NCBI GenBank assembly: GCA_008508345.1
Contig: QNGE01000105.1
Span: forward strand, 40,702 to 104,701
Direction of reading: 5' to 3'
Origin: Paragonimus westermani
Taxonomy: Eukaryota > Platyhelminthes > Trematoda > Plagiorchiida > Troglotrematidae
DNA: 64,000 nt
The notes under the pieces were generated by a model. The model saw nothing but the letters and a program-made list of their open reading frames with translations. It was not told the DNA's origin and ran no database searches. The stretch's first letter is position 1. Every line of letters begins with the position of its first letter. A program made the translations under genes and the position numbers. Positions 48,700-60,470 of this stretch are shown here, piece by piece.

Positions 48700-51523
48700 A
48701 ATTGGACTCTTGCAGTACATGGTGTTCTGCCTACTCCATAGCCACTTTTTCAGGGCTTAGAAACTGGATTTGGTCAGCGTGTCTCCACTGAATGGTGGCA
48801 TCGCGCAGATCAGTAATTTCTACCACTGTGCTGCCTAGCTGTCGAGTGATCAATCCTTTGGCAGGTCACAAATCGTTCCGACGAAAATATATCACATCGT
48901 TGAATCTACGCACTGAAGTTGTGCCCTTAGTCGCCATGTTTTAAATAGCACCGCTGGGCTCTGTTTCGTTGTGCAATGGACTGCGTTCCTATACTAAAGC
49001 AGAAAGTTCAGCAAATGTTTCAGGATCAGTGGACCTCACGGCACTTCTAAGCGTTTTCACCAGATTTTCTGCGGCCCCGTTTGAACAGGAATGCCGACGT
49101 GCCATTCCCAATTGACGACACCGATGCTGTCAAGCCACTGTTTCATTTCAGCGGAACAAAATTGTGACCCGTTATCTGTCACCAGGACCTGCGGAATGCC
49201 TTCATGACTAAAACATTTACGAAATACTTGCATGGCAAATGCCGTGGAGGGAGAGGTTGAAATAAATATTTCTGGCCACCGTGAGTATGAAGCAATCAAA
49301 ACCAGAAGGTGACAGTGTTGTAACCCTTGACTCAGTACGCTGGTTCGTCCACGATATAATAAGACGATTGATGGGAAAGCATGTTCTGCTCCTTGATGTA
49401 ATTAACACGGCAGCCTTGGTCCCGAAAATGCGCGGCGGTCCCCGTAAATTGCGCCCAAGGCAAACCAAAAGACGGGTGCAAAAAGCAACCTTGTTCTGCC
49501 TTGAAACGTGTGTGACAAGGAGAAAAATGGCATGGTATTTATAAGATGCATAGTGACTTACCAACATTCTCGAATCAGAAAAGCCGAAGGATAGACGTCA
49601 AAATAAGTAGTTGAGGTCACTAAGCCATCAATGAGCGTAGCGGAATAAAGGGCAAACAAGGGAAAAACTAGCGGAGGTCACCTCTCGAATGTTGACGACA
49701 CTTCCGCCTATTGCGATTGGATAGGATTCTTTTCTCGAGTAACGAGGCAGTTTTGGACGGAACAAAATGGGTTTCTCTGACAGATAGTTACCAGTAGTTT
49801 GTCCACATTTGTTTGCGTTCACCCGCCGCTATGTTAGGTAGATGTAGGGTCAAGGTGTCAAATTCTTTGGCTCTGTCCTTATTTTGTGGAGGCACAAGCG
49901 GCAGTTCATTACAATGCTCTTGATATCTGAGTTTATCTCCCGCCACCCACATATCTGTCGAGGCAGGGTTTCATTTTCTCCACGCCCAGGTGACCCTTAT
50001 GCAAGTCCTCTAATGCCGTCTTTCGTGGCGGTGATGGAATGACCAATTGATCTCTCCGACACAGCACACCATCAGGTTGTATTGATAACTCCTCTCGGTT
50101 CTGGAATAATACTGGGTGTTTCTTCCTAATATTTGACGACCAACCCTTGGTCATCGCGGCAGGTACCGTGCCATAATAGTTTCTAGTTGTCTTGATCAAG
50201 TCCTCTCGGTTTATTGGAATAGCTGGCGAAGCAAGCAAACAAGCTTCAGCGGCTGAAAAACTGGAATACCGTGATAAAAAAAAATCCGCCTGAGGAATCT
50301 GTTTACCACGGACGATGAACGATTTTATAGTCGTATGCTGCTAGAACTAGACTCCATCGCTGTGTTATTGCCGCTGATGATTTGCAATTGATTTGTGGAG
50401 GTCAAATTAATAATGTAGAGCTTGGTGATCAGTAACACTTTTGAATCTAATACCAAACAAATATGTATGCGGCCTCCTGACGGCCCAGTGGACTGCTAAC
50501 GCCTCTTTTTTTGTTTGTGAATATCCTTTCTCAGCCTTATTCGGCAAACTTGATATACAAATGATCGGATATCCCTCCTGTTCCAACACAGCACCACTGC
50601 CAACACTGGATGCATCGGTGATCAGCGTGGTAACTTTGGACGTAGTAAATGAGGCTGACACCGGCCTTTCAATCACAACTTTCATTAATTCACCCAGAAG
50701 AATTTCTTCTTCTCAAGTCCAAGTCCATATTTCTGCTGACTGAACCGCAAACAACGGTTGTGCTTCGTCGAAAATTTTCGGATAAAACGAGAATAGTATT
50801 GCAAACATCCCGTTATTGATCGCAGCCCATCCTGGTCTGTTAGCGATGTAATGGTAACCAAAGGTTTGTACCGTTCAGGGTCCGGCCTATGTTCTCTATC
50901 ACATATGGTAAAACCAAGTAAACTCAGCTCTCGCACTTGGAACACGCACTTAGAGGGCTTTATGGCTATACCCTTATCCCTGACTCGTTCCAGAAGTTAA
51001 AGCAACCTCTTATCATGCTCCCCTGCATTGTCGGCGTACATGATTACATCATCTTGATAAGCGCGCACTCCTGGTAAATCGGTAATTACTTCATCAATCG
51101 CAGCCTGGAATATTCAAGCTGATCCGTGTAATCCAAACGGTAAAAATTGTGCTGAAATAATCCCCAAGGGGTGTTAATCATAGTGATCGCCTAAGAATCA
51201 TACTCCAATGGAATTTTTAAGTATGCGTTTGTCAGGTCAATTTTAGAAAACACTTTGCTACCGTGCATGGCTTTCATAAAATCCTCCGGCTCCTCAGTTG
51301 TTGCTGCGAACATTTCCAGTCTTGGATTCAGCGTTAACCAATGATCACCACGTATCCTAGGTGATTTTATATCTTCTTTCATAACCACAACGATTGGTGT
51401 GGCCCATGCTGGTGAGTTAACCTGCGAGATTATGCCGTCTTCCTTCAATCTGTTGAGATCATTGTGCACCTGTTCACTCATTCCATAGGGTATTATTCGT
51501 CGCTTTAGAAAAACCGGGTCCCA
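48700..51523 (-). pseudogene. Pol (RT, RNase H, integrase) of the minus-strand gypsy
   Basis: RT starts LNRLKEDGIISQVNSPAWAT and contains VFSKIDLTNAYLKIPLEYDS; the catalytic box is YQDD at 51048-51059. RNase H has TTLITDASSVGSGAVLEQEG, KKEALAVHWAV and VTDHQALHY. Integrase has an HKGHLGVEKMK His region, VLVTDNGSQF (second Asp) and, in another frame, SNGAAENLVKTLRSA (Glu). The first Asp is lost in IASYSRWPEIF. At least three nonsense changes and several frameshifts make it non-functional. Confidence 0.8.
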
Positions 51524-52678
51524 TTACACCTCCAGTCTTGCTGGCTCTACTTTTATCCCTCCTGAAATTTGGAAACACTGAACAATCAGGTTGCGTAACT
51601 GGGCTTGGTACTCCTCACTTGGACCATTTTTGTAATTAATATTTAGAGAAAGAGCACAGTTGAGCCGTTTTAAAGCTTTCACTCTCAAAATAGCTGGGCT
51701 TTCTTCTGTCACCAAGAAACGCAGTGGAATCAGCTCATTATCATTACCAACAATCATTACATCAGCTTCACCTAGCAGAGCTAACCGATGACTAGTAACT
51801 CCGCGTATTTCCATCGTTGTCGGTTTCAGTTGAACATCAGGGGCCATGCGATCTAGTGACGGCTTGGAAATAATGGATTCGCTACTTCCTGTGTGCACAA
51901 TGAATTCATACTTACATCTCGATTTAGGCTTGAGGCACCTATGAATAAATTGCTCAGCCCTAGATTTCAGTTGCAATGGATAAACAGCAGTGGACGGTTC
52001 TATGGTACTTGTCTCTCTAACTTCACTCAGGTGACATTTCTGACTCCTACACACCTTATTAAAATGACCAGGTTCACCGCATAAATGGCATACAGCACTA
52101 CGAAATCGGCAAGATGATCGTAAGTGTAACTCATCGCACGAGAAACACTTGTTAAATCTCTTTAAACCGGGATTGATGATGGGTGCATGAGAAGGTCTGT
52201 TCACTGGTTGACTTCGGGTGACAGTACGCGCTTTGGTCTTCTGAAATAATGTCACGTTCGAATCAGCCGTAGCGGCATTGACGTCATCCTTCCGCTCGCA
52301 GATGTCTCGGGCCTCTTGGAAAGTCACATCTTGTTCGACCAGCAATCTACGCTGAAGATCAGTGTCATTGACGCCAGCAATCAATCGATCGCGTAGATGC
52401 TCCTCCAGCTTGTCACCGAAGTTACAACGGGCAGCTTGTTTTTGCAATTGTAAGATGAACTCACGGAAGCTCGTGCTTTTTGAACGCATTAATGAATTGA
52501 ACTCCGCTCGTTCTGTGGCCTGGAACTTGACTGGAAGCACGTGCATTAGCAGCAGTTTCTTTAGTTCGTCGAACGGCAAAGAAACTGGGGCATTCGGATA
52601 AGCCAGATTCTTCAGTAACGAATACAATTCACGACGATCAGAGTTAACGAAGAAAGCCGATTGGTTTTCCTTCTTCAC
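51524..52678 (-). pseudogene. Gag and protease of the minus-strand gypsy
   Basis: A 384-codon frame. The capsid-like part has LEEHLRDRLIAGVNDTDLQR. Two zinc knuckles follow: CFSCDELHLRSSC (spacing one short) and CHLCGEPGHFNKVC (canonical C-x2-C-x4-H-x4-C). The protease reads FIVHTGSSESI, with His (codon 51893-51895) in place of the catalytic Asp. The frame ends LEV-TAA, but the same frame continues at once with WDPVFLKRRIIPYGM into RT, so a single nonsense change splits gag-pol. The first ATG is internal to gag; the true start may be farther right. Confidence 0.8.
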
Positions 52679-52795
52679 ATCACGACGAATGCTGCACCAC
52701 AGTTCAAACCTTTCGACAAGTACCTTGGTTTCAATTGCACCAGCATAAAGATTTAATTGTTATATTGCAGGCAATTCCATTCCGCGGCGCCAATT

Positions 52796-53186
52796 TGTGA
52801 TATTTAGAATTAGGGACTTCGAATAGCCCTAGGAATCGTATGTGAATTGAAAACTCCTATGCAAGTAATAAGGAGAAGACTCGGTACTGGTAGCAGTAAG
52901 CAGTTGTTATTCATGAATTGAGACGTCGAATTTATGGATGTGCAACGGTATTGAAGAAATCACAACCTGTCATTGGCTGATCCCGTTAGCACGCGCAACA
53001 TCATAAACTATATGTTAATTGGTGGAATACGAAACAGATGAATCGGCGAATAACGGAAGACGCAACACTGAGACCGTTCGTCCAATCCTGATGTTGTATC
53101 TTTAACGCGATATTTGCATTGGCCGTTTGTTAGATATTCTGTTGTGTCGGGGTTTGAATAACAAGTGAATCGAGATTTCCACCACA
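52796..53186 (-). repeat. 5' LTR of the minus-strand gypsy
   Basis: 391 bp with TG...CA ends (plus strand TGTGATATTT to CCACCACA). Most of it matches 48279-48637; differences include about 25 extra bases near the AAGACTCGGTACTGG block. LTR divergence indicates that the insertion is not recent. Confidence 0.85.
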
Positions 53187-53191
53187 GAGGG

Positions 53192-54085
53192 ATAAATGGG
53201 TTTTCGTATAGCCATTCGGACCTTTAATTGCATTGTTCAATCCCAGGTAGGAAGTTTGTGCAGATAAGCTGCCGAACATCTTTCGAAGACTTATGGTCAC
53301 AGAAAGCAGTAAGGAAGGGTGCCGAATGGTATAAGTGGTCCTCTTCCTACCCTGAGGGGGTTGGTAGGAAACGGGTTGCGCTAGTCAGGAGAAGCTTGAT
53401 AGTCAGCTCTAATCTTCCTACCTACGGCAGTTTTCCCGAGGCACATGAGCCAAGGGGCGCTGCCCGATTGCCGTCCACTAGCAAGATTGCATGTCTGTCT
53501 GATGAGTTAAGTCAGTTGTCGGCGACTTCTACAGAACATTCACCATTTCCCTCTAACAAACGCCGGAAGTACAATCCTGAACGTCGTGTGGTTGACCAAT
53601 GAATTCCGGAGACTGAGATCATCGGAGATCAAATGAGGACAGCTCGTATTAGACGAGTTGCTACAGCTACGCTGAGGTATTTCAAAACGGAAGTCAAGGG
53701 AAGTTTTGAAAAGCGGCCTGCCTGTAGACTTCGATGTTTGCCGGATAGGCCTTCAGAAGCAGGACCCTGTGAACCTGTATAAAGACAAAGTGAACTGGGT
53801 TCAGTGCAGTCAGTTGTCCGGCTGGTACCACCGCTCTTGTGCCAAATACAAAGAATCCCAACCGGTCAACACCTGCGTGGACTGTGACATCTTGGACCAA
53901 ACAACGTGACCAGCCAGTAGGATGAGGTAAAAGAAAAGGCTCTTTCCACGCCACGCGAAAGAACCCACGGCCTTATTCATGGCCACCGACGAAATGGTTC
54001 CACGAGCTACGCTCAATTTTTCGTTTTCCCACAGGCAGGTGAGATTCACTACGTCTACCTTCATTGGTTCCTCTGTGGATACATT
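53192..54085 (+). pseudogene. Retroelement ORF1-like remnant with PHD-like finger
   Basis: A frame at 53228-53602 has SFEDLWSQKAVRKGAEW and a basic KRRKYNPERR end. This recalls the basic C-terminal segment of CR1-type ORF1. A second frame at 53706-53909 has VNWVQCSQLSGWYHRSCAKY and CVDC, a PHD-like pattern missing two Cys. It may be the continuation of the CR1 ORF1 seen at 42140-43110, interrupted by the gypsy insertions. Confidence 0.35.
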
Positions 54086-54292
54086 AGACAGCTAGGTGCG
54101 TACGTATGTGAACACATATATGTATATATACATACATGAAAATGTACATGTATGTTTTTATTTATATGCATTTACACACGTACACATACTTATGTACATA
54201 TGCGTACACTTATGTGCACACACATGTATACATGTATATGTACCTGATTACATATGCACGTATGCATGTGTGCGCATATAAATGTATATATC
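54086..54292. repeat. TATACA/CACATA microsatellite
   Basis: Imperfect ACATATAT/GTACATAC repeats over about 200 bp. A LINE 3' fragment follows immediately. Confidence 0.85.
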
Positions 54293-55341
54293 GACATGAT
54301 CCATAGAAGTACTACATGGCGAGCGGGCATGGAAGCGATGGAAGCCATGTTGATGCCCAATCAGCTCCACTGGCTCGGTCATGTCCGTTGGATGGGCGAT
54401 GACCGCATCCCGAAGCAGATAGTGTACGGACAAATGAACGCGGGTAAGCGAAATCCCAGTGGTCAGAAGCGGAGATACCAGGATGTCGTTCAGGTAGGTC
54501 CTTCACGTTGTAATACTGATTTTAGATCCTGGGAAGACGGCGTTGAACCGAATGGTCTACAGAAATACGATCCGGACGGGAGTCCGAGAATTCAACGAGC
54601 AGTTATTGCGCGGCTGTGAGCGGAAGAGTGCGGTGAGTAAGCGAACCATCGGTGCCACAGATCGCGATGACGTGACTATATTGCGTTGCGATGTGTGCGG
54701 CCGCGAATGCGCTGGCTGATTGGGATTAGTAGGCCATCAACCTACTCAAACTACACCTTCGGCGAGGAGACGAGTACGTTAGGCTCAGGTAGGTCATATC
54801 AGCATATCCCTTCCACTCCTGTTAACGAATGCATTGGCCAACAGCCTGATCGTTGACAATTAATCCGCCTCTGTCTTCAGAAACTCGGGTGACTGCTATC
54901 TTCAACCTATTCATTTCTCCAGCTTTGTTGGGGTGCTATATGATGGATGGTCTGTTTGGCTTTTGTTAGTTCAATGAGAGTTTTGTTTTTCATCCCTATC
55001 TTTTCTGGGGTGCACTCACCTGCACTCCTATACTGCAATGCCTCTCGTACTACACTTCACAGATCTTTCTTCTTAGCCTAGATCTCGTCACTGCAGCCTC
55101 TCTCTGTTTAGTTTCCGAGAGATAAGAGTTTCCTTTCCTTATTAGCCAATCAACTGACTAACCAGCATTGGCCAGCTGGACAGAAAGGCCCCACTGGCAC
55201 ATCTGCCGGTCTTATTCCCTCGGGTTTACACTGGATATGTGGTGTGTGGGTTAAACCGCAATTGGTGCAGAGCAAGCCAATTGCAGCGATGGTTAAGCGC
55301 AGGCGTCCTTTGGCTTCGGTCACTATGACGGGCTAATCCGA
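54291..55341 (+). mobile_element. LINE 3' fragment, same family as 55486-59925
   Basis: Contains the C-terminal coding tail (NQLHWLGHVRWMGDDRIPKQ) matching the downstream copy at 58955-59010, then a frame-broken zinc finger (CDVCGREC near 54690). The 3' UTR is collinear with 59340-59925 and ends AATCCGAA. It is 5'-truncated within a microsatellite and coding-dead. Confidence 0.85.
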
Positions 55342-55485
55342 ATATACATATAATCAAATGTATATTCACACATTTACATACACTGATATAGATATGTGTA
55401 TACACATACATTTAAACGTATACATAAATGGGGGTATATATATACCTTTGTATATGTGCATGTGTATTTACACGTATATACATAT
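55342..55485. repeat. TATACA-type microsatellite between tandem LINEs
   Basis: TATACATATAATC...ATACACATACATTTAAACG...GTATATATATACC repeats between the tail of one LINE and the 5' end of the next. Confidence 0.8.
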
Positions 55486-58400
55486 CTCGACCTTTTTTGC
55501 TACCTTGGCGTGGTGGTCAGTCTTGCGTGCTGTTTTGATCCGAAGGGCTGTGCTGACTAGGACTTTGGTCCTCGCGGGTTCAGCCTTGTCAGATTTGCCG
55601 AAGGGGAGCAGCCAGACAAAAAGCAGATGCGTATGTTTGCTGTGCGTGGTGAGTGTGTGTTGGGCGGGGTGCGTGTTTTTGCCTGGATTGTTTGTCTGAT
55701 TGCTAGGATCGTGTGTACAGTCTTACTGTTCCTCTAAGTGAGTGCTGGACTTGTTTTGATATGGCTGCCGATCCTCTCCTTGGTGGCTGGTGCTGTTGCA
55801 TCTGCGCGTGCGTGAGACAGCTGCTGCCTTGCAGTTCAGGCTTTTTAGCCAAAGGCTTCGGTTGAGGGCCCTAATCGCTCTCCTGCACGGGTCTGGGCGT
55901 CCCGGCAGTATCCGAAGCCCATACAAACAATGATAGCAGAAAATAAACCGAATACTATACTGCATCGGCCGTCGCGCAGGAAAACCGGGTCGCCCTATCT
56001 GCTGCACATGGCGGTGTGGGTAGGCGAAAATATGCTAATGCCGAACACTCACCCTCATACTTCCCCCCAATCTCGAGCCCCCGAGCAGATAATGCTCAAT
56101 TATGATTCAGTGCCCAGAAGACCAACTGGAGACAAGTTCTGGGACGCGAGACGCTTACGATTGGGACGTGGAACGTGCGCACACTGCTGGATAAACGCAG
56201 CGCCACAGAACGACCGGAACGACGCACCGCCCTGATCGCGATGGAACTGCGGCGGTATGGAATCGACGTAGCAGCCTTGAGTGAGACAAGGCTTGCAGAC
56301 CAAGGTAAGTTGCGGGAAGCAGGCGCCGGGCACACTATCTACTGGATAGGCTACCCGACAGACGGTGTTCGGGAGCATGGTGTCTGTTTTGCAGTCGCTG
56401 ATCGCATCAATGGTTTGATGATAGGCGAACCGCACGGCATCAGCCCCCGAATGCTGTCGATGCGCCTGCGACTCGGTCGAGGTAAGTGTGCTACATTTGT
56501 TAGTGTTTATGGTCCAACTATGTGTCACACTGATGATACAAAGGACCAGTTCTATGATCAGCTGTCCGCCACAATCCGGTCTGCGCCAGTGAATGACCGA
56601 CTGTTTGTTTTGGGTGACTTGAACGCTAGAGTTGGGCGCGACTCTGTAGCTTGGCCGGGAGTCCTCGGACCCTACGGCATTGGTTCAGTCAACGCGAACG
56701 GTGATCGTCTGCTGCACCTGTGTGCTACTCACGAGCTGGCTATCACGAACACCCGATTCCAGCTGGATGCGAGCGACATCACGACGTGGACTCATCCACG
56801 AAGCGGTCACCACCACCTACTTGACTACGTGATTGTGCGGCAGCGCGACATTGGTGAAGTGCGCATCACGCGAGTGATGCGCGGGGCTGAATGTAGCACA
56901 GATCATAGGCTGGTCAGGACCAAATTGTTTATCCATGTACGCAAGTCCGTTTATTGTAGATCTTTTGGACAACGGCAGAAGCTGGATATCAGAAGGTTGG
57001 AGAACTTCGAGACGAAGGCTGCCTTTCAACGTGCAGTCGTCGCTCGCCTGCACAATGCTCCTGTACCCACTACCCCCGAGGGTATGTGGCAACAACTGAA
57101 GAAACAGATTATGGTAGCAGCCACCGAGACGATCGGTGTGGAGCGCAAGAAACGCCCGGATTGGTTCGATGACAACAACGTGGCTATCTCCAACTTGGTA
57201 CGAGAGAAGAATGCCGCGTTCGCCACATGCACAATGGACCCTGGCAATGGAGCGAAGAAGACTAGGTTCCGGAATATCCGCCGTCAACTGGCTGAGCGTG
57301 TTCGCGGAATTAAGGACAACTGGTGGAGGAAACAGGGCGAGCGCATGCAGGGCTTCGCAGATCGTCGGCAACACAAGGAGTTTTACGATTCGCTTAAGGC
57401 GATCTTCGGTCCGTCTATCCAGTCTACTAAAGCACTGGTAGACGTGGACACCGGTTGTTCTTGCAGCCAGCCGGAAGACATCATGGGAATATGGCGCAAA
57501 CACTTCGGCAGCCTGTTAAACCGCCCTACTACAATTGATTGGGCGACTGTTAACAGTCTGCCGCAACAGGACGTCAAATCTTCGCTTGCTCTCGCCCCCG
57601 ACTTGCTGGAGTTGCAGAGGGCGATTGGTCAACTGCGCAACGGGAAGGCTGCAGGCGAGGATGGGCTGCCAGGTGAGATCCTGAAGAATGGCGGTCCGGC
57701 GTTGGAACGCGCTCTGCTCCAACTGGTTCACTCCATCTGGGAGCACGAGGTGATGCCGCAAGACTTCAAGGATGCCCTCATCGTACCCTTGTTCAAAGGG
57801 AAGGGTAGCAAGCAATGCACCGACAGCTACCGAGGTATCAGCCTCTTGAGCTGTGCAGGCAAGGTGCTTGCCAGAATCCTCTTGAACCGACTGAATGCGT
57901 CCGTTCTGGAGATGAATGTTCCCGAGGAGCAGTGTGGATTTCGGTCGAGTCGGAGTACAATCGACCTGGTGTTTGCTGCTCGACAGCTTCAGGAGAAGTG
58001 CCGAGAACGGAATCAGCCCTTGTATGCCCTGTTCGTGGACTTCACCAAGGCGTTCGATTCCGTGAACCGCGAGGCGCTGTGGACGGTGCTTGGTAAGTTT
58101 GGATGTCCAGGTAAGTTCGTCGATATGGTTAGATTGTTGCATGCGAGCATGAAGGCGAAGGTGAAATCGTGTGGATCGACCTCTGATGAATTCGACATCG
58201 TCACTGGCGTGAAGCAGGGTTGTGTTCCAGCCCCAGCCCTATTTAGCCTATATTTGACTGCGATGGTAACAGTTGCCTTTCAGAACTCTGAAGAGGATGG
58301 CGTTGAGGTGGAGTACCGGACGGACGGGCGTCTGTTGAATATCCGATGTTTTGGCGCCCCGACCCGGCTACATACGTCAACGATGCGGATGCTTCTGTTC

Positions 58401-59925
58401 CCAGATGACAGCGCATTGCTAGCACACAGCGAAGAAGAACTGCAACGTCTAGCTACAGCGTACGCTTCGGCAGCATCGAAGTTCGGGTTGGAAATCAACA
58501 CAGGTAAGACGCTTTCGTTTATCCAGCCTTCTCCTGGTGGAGGTGCTGCTTGTGTACCTCCACCCAAAATTCGCATCGCTGGAGACACTGTGAATGGCTG
58601 TGGGGATTTGTGCTATTTGAGTAGCAACTTGTCGACAGATTTGTCCGTGGACCGCGAACGGAGAGCGCGTGTGGCGAAGGCTAGCGATGCTTTCGGACAT
58701 CTTGAAAGGCGTGTCTGGAAGAATCACAGCTTGAAGATGGTCATCAAGCTGTGTGTCTACCGCTCAGTGGTGCTGTCTATCCCGCTGTACGACAGTAAGA
58801 CGTGGACACTGTATCAGCGGAACGTGAGCTATCTGGGCCGCCTCCATGTTCAGTGTCTGGGGCGCATCTTGGGTATTCGGTGGTCGGACATGATTCCGAA
58901 CACTGAAGTACTTCGGCGAACGGACATGAACTGGATGGAAGCCATGTTGATGATAAACCAGCTCCGTTGACTCGGTCACGTCCGTCGGATGGGCGATGAC
59001 CGCATCTCGGAGCAGCTACTGTACGGAAAAGCGAAGGCAGGTGAGCGAAATCCCGGAGGTCAGAAGCGGAGATACCAGGATGTTGTGCATGTAAGTCTTT
59101 CACGTTGTAACATTGATTTTAGATGCTGGGAAGATTTGGCGTTGAACCGGACGGCCTGGAGGAATACGGTACGGGCGGGCGTCCGAAGGTTCAACGAGCA
59201 ATTATTGCGCGGTCGCGAGCGGAAGCGTGCGGTACGCAAAGGAACCATCGGTGCCATAGGTCGCGGTGACGTGACTATATGGCGTTGCGATGTGTGCGGC
59301 CGCGAATGCACTGGCCGTTTGGGATTAGTGGGCCACTAACGTACTCCTAGTACCCCGTCGGCGAAGGGGCGGCGAGTACGTTAGGTTCAGGTAGGTCATA
59401 TCAGTGTATTCATTCTACTTCTGGTCACTGACAATTAATCCGATCTTCTTTTCAGAAACTTGAGTGTCTGTGGTCTTCTATCCATTGTTCGGCTTTGTTG
59501 GTGCATTGCATAATGAGTGATCTGTCCGGCTTTTCTTAGTTCAATGAGAATTTTGCCTTTCATCCTTATCTTCTTTGGGATGCACCAACCTGCACTCCTA
59601 TGCTGCAATGCCTCTCGTACTACTTTTCACAGATCTTTCTTCCTAGCTTAGATCTCATCATTGCAGTCTCTTTGTTTAGGTTCTGAGAGATAAGAGTTTC
59701 CTTTCCTTATTAGTCAATCAACTGACTAACCAGCATTGGTCGGCTGGACAGAAAGGCCCCACTGTCACACTTCCCGGTCTTACTCCCTCGAGTTTACACT
59801 GGACATGTGGTATGTTGGTGGAACTGCAATTGGTGCAGCGCAAGCCAATCGCAGTGATGGATAAGCGCAGGCGTCCTTTGGCTTCCGCCACTGTGAAAGG
59901 CCAATCCGAATCGGAAGCCGCCAAC
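55486..59925 (+). mobile_element. Near-full-length APE-type LINE
   Basis: The 5' UTR (about 55486-56105, GC-rich) is followed by one endonuclease-RT frame (56106-59339), a 580-bp 3' UTR ending AATCCGAAT...CC, and a short TATACA tail near 59930. Sequence style (GTWNVRTLL start, VKQGC, zinc finger near the end) fits the RTE-related single-ORF LINEs widespread in animals; the exact clade is not certain. No ORF1 is evident. Confidence 0.85.
56106..59339 (+). pseudogene. LINE endonuclease-reverse transcriptase, one nonsense change
   Basis: The frame opens at 56106 without an ATG before TIGTWNVRTLLD; the first ATG is inside the endonuclease, so the true start is lost or upstream. Endonuclease motifs are LSETRL, VLGDLNARVG and STDHRLV. 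RT begins AAGEDGLPGEILKNGG and includes GFRSSRSTIDLVF, FVDFTKAFDSV and GVKQGCVPAPALF. The active site reads FPDD (58408-58419 region) instead of FADD. At 58968-58970 TGA replaces a Trp codon (the copy at 54370 has LHWLGHV). The same frame then continues through GDDRISEQLLYGK to a Cys-x2-Cys zinc finger, CDVCGRECTGRLGLVGH. Confidence 0.88.
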
Positions 59926-60470
59926 CATATACATATATACGCATTCCTCAACCCTCATCTGGGATAACCAGTGGTTCAATGAGAAAACTGCGCCTTAAGG
60001 TTATCCAGTGCATTATTCGTCTCCTTATGGGTAATCGAAACCAGAACACGAGCACAAAGTGAATTGGAATTGTGCAACGGAACGTGCTGCTGCGTTGCCG
60101 ACGCCGTTTCAGGTTGCGTCCACACAAGCCGTATGCATGGCTTACTGGCCCTTTGGCTCATGCTTGTTTCGGTTGTTTCTTTTTACCGGCCGTTTTGGGA
60201 ACCCGTATTTGGTAAGAATGTTGCACCCCGGTGCCTCCAATTTGCCCCGGATTTCATCTTAGAACGCTACGGGTATTTGAAGTGGAAACGGCCGGCTTGT
60301 ATGTTGTTCTATACGAATTTATTTTCCACGGGGACGGAAGGAAAAAAGCGCCCGAACGCACAAAGTTTTGTGCAGTTAAATTCCGTGCCTCTTTTTCCGG
60401 AGCGAGATAAACAGTGGGAATGATTAAATGCAGCACGTCTGTAAGAAAGTAGGACAAGTTGACTTATCGC
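59926..60470. other. Short unassigned stretch
   Basis: Starts with the AT-rich LINE tail. A plus-strand frame at 60064-60423 shows no domain I recognise and may be LTR sequence of the adjacent CsRn1-like element, which reads leftward. Confidence 0.4.

Larger units (their letters stand above)
48279..53186 (-). mobile_element. Ty3/gypsy retrotransposon with both LTRs (4.9 kb)
   Basis: Minus-strand order is 5' LTR (53186-52796), primer-binding site, gag, protease, RT, RNase H, integrase, 3' LTR (48637-48279). Flanks are AAGGG on the left and GAGGG on the right, a 5-bp target duplication with one mismatch. After the 5' LTR comes AAT then TGGCGCC, a tRNA-Lys-type primer site. Two zinc knuckles in gag suggest a Mag-like lineage; this is tentative. 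The element inserted into the LTR of the plus-strand gypsy and is itself degenerate. Confidence 0.85.

Noticed and set aside
54096..54281. Tyr/His/Val-rich frames in the microsatellite
   Set aside because: They are translations of TATACA repeats on either strand.
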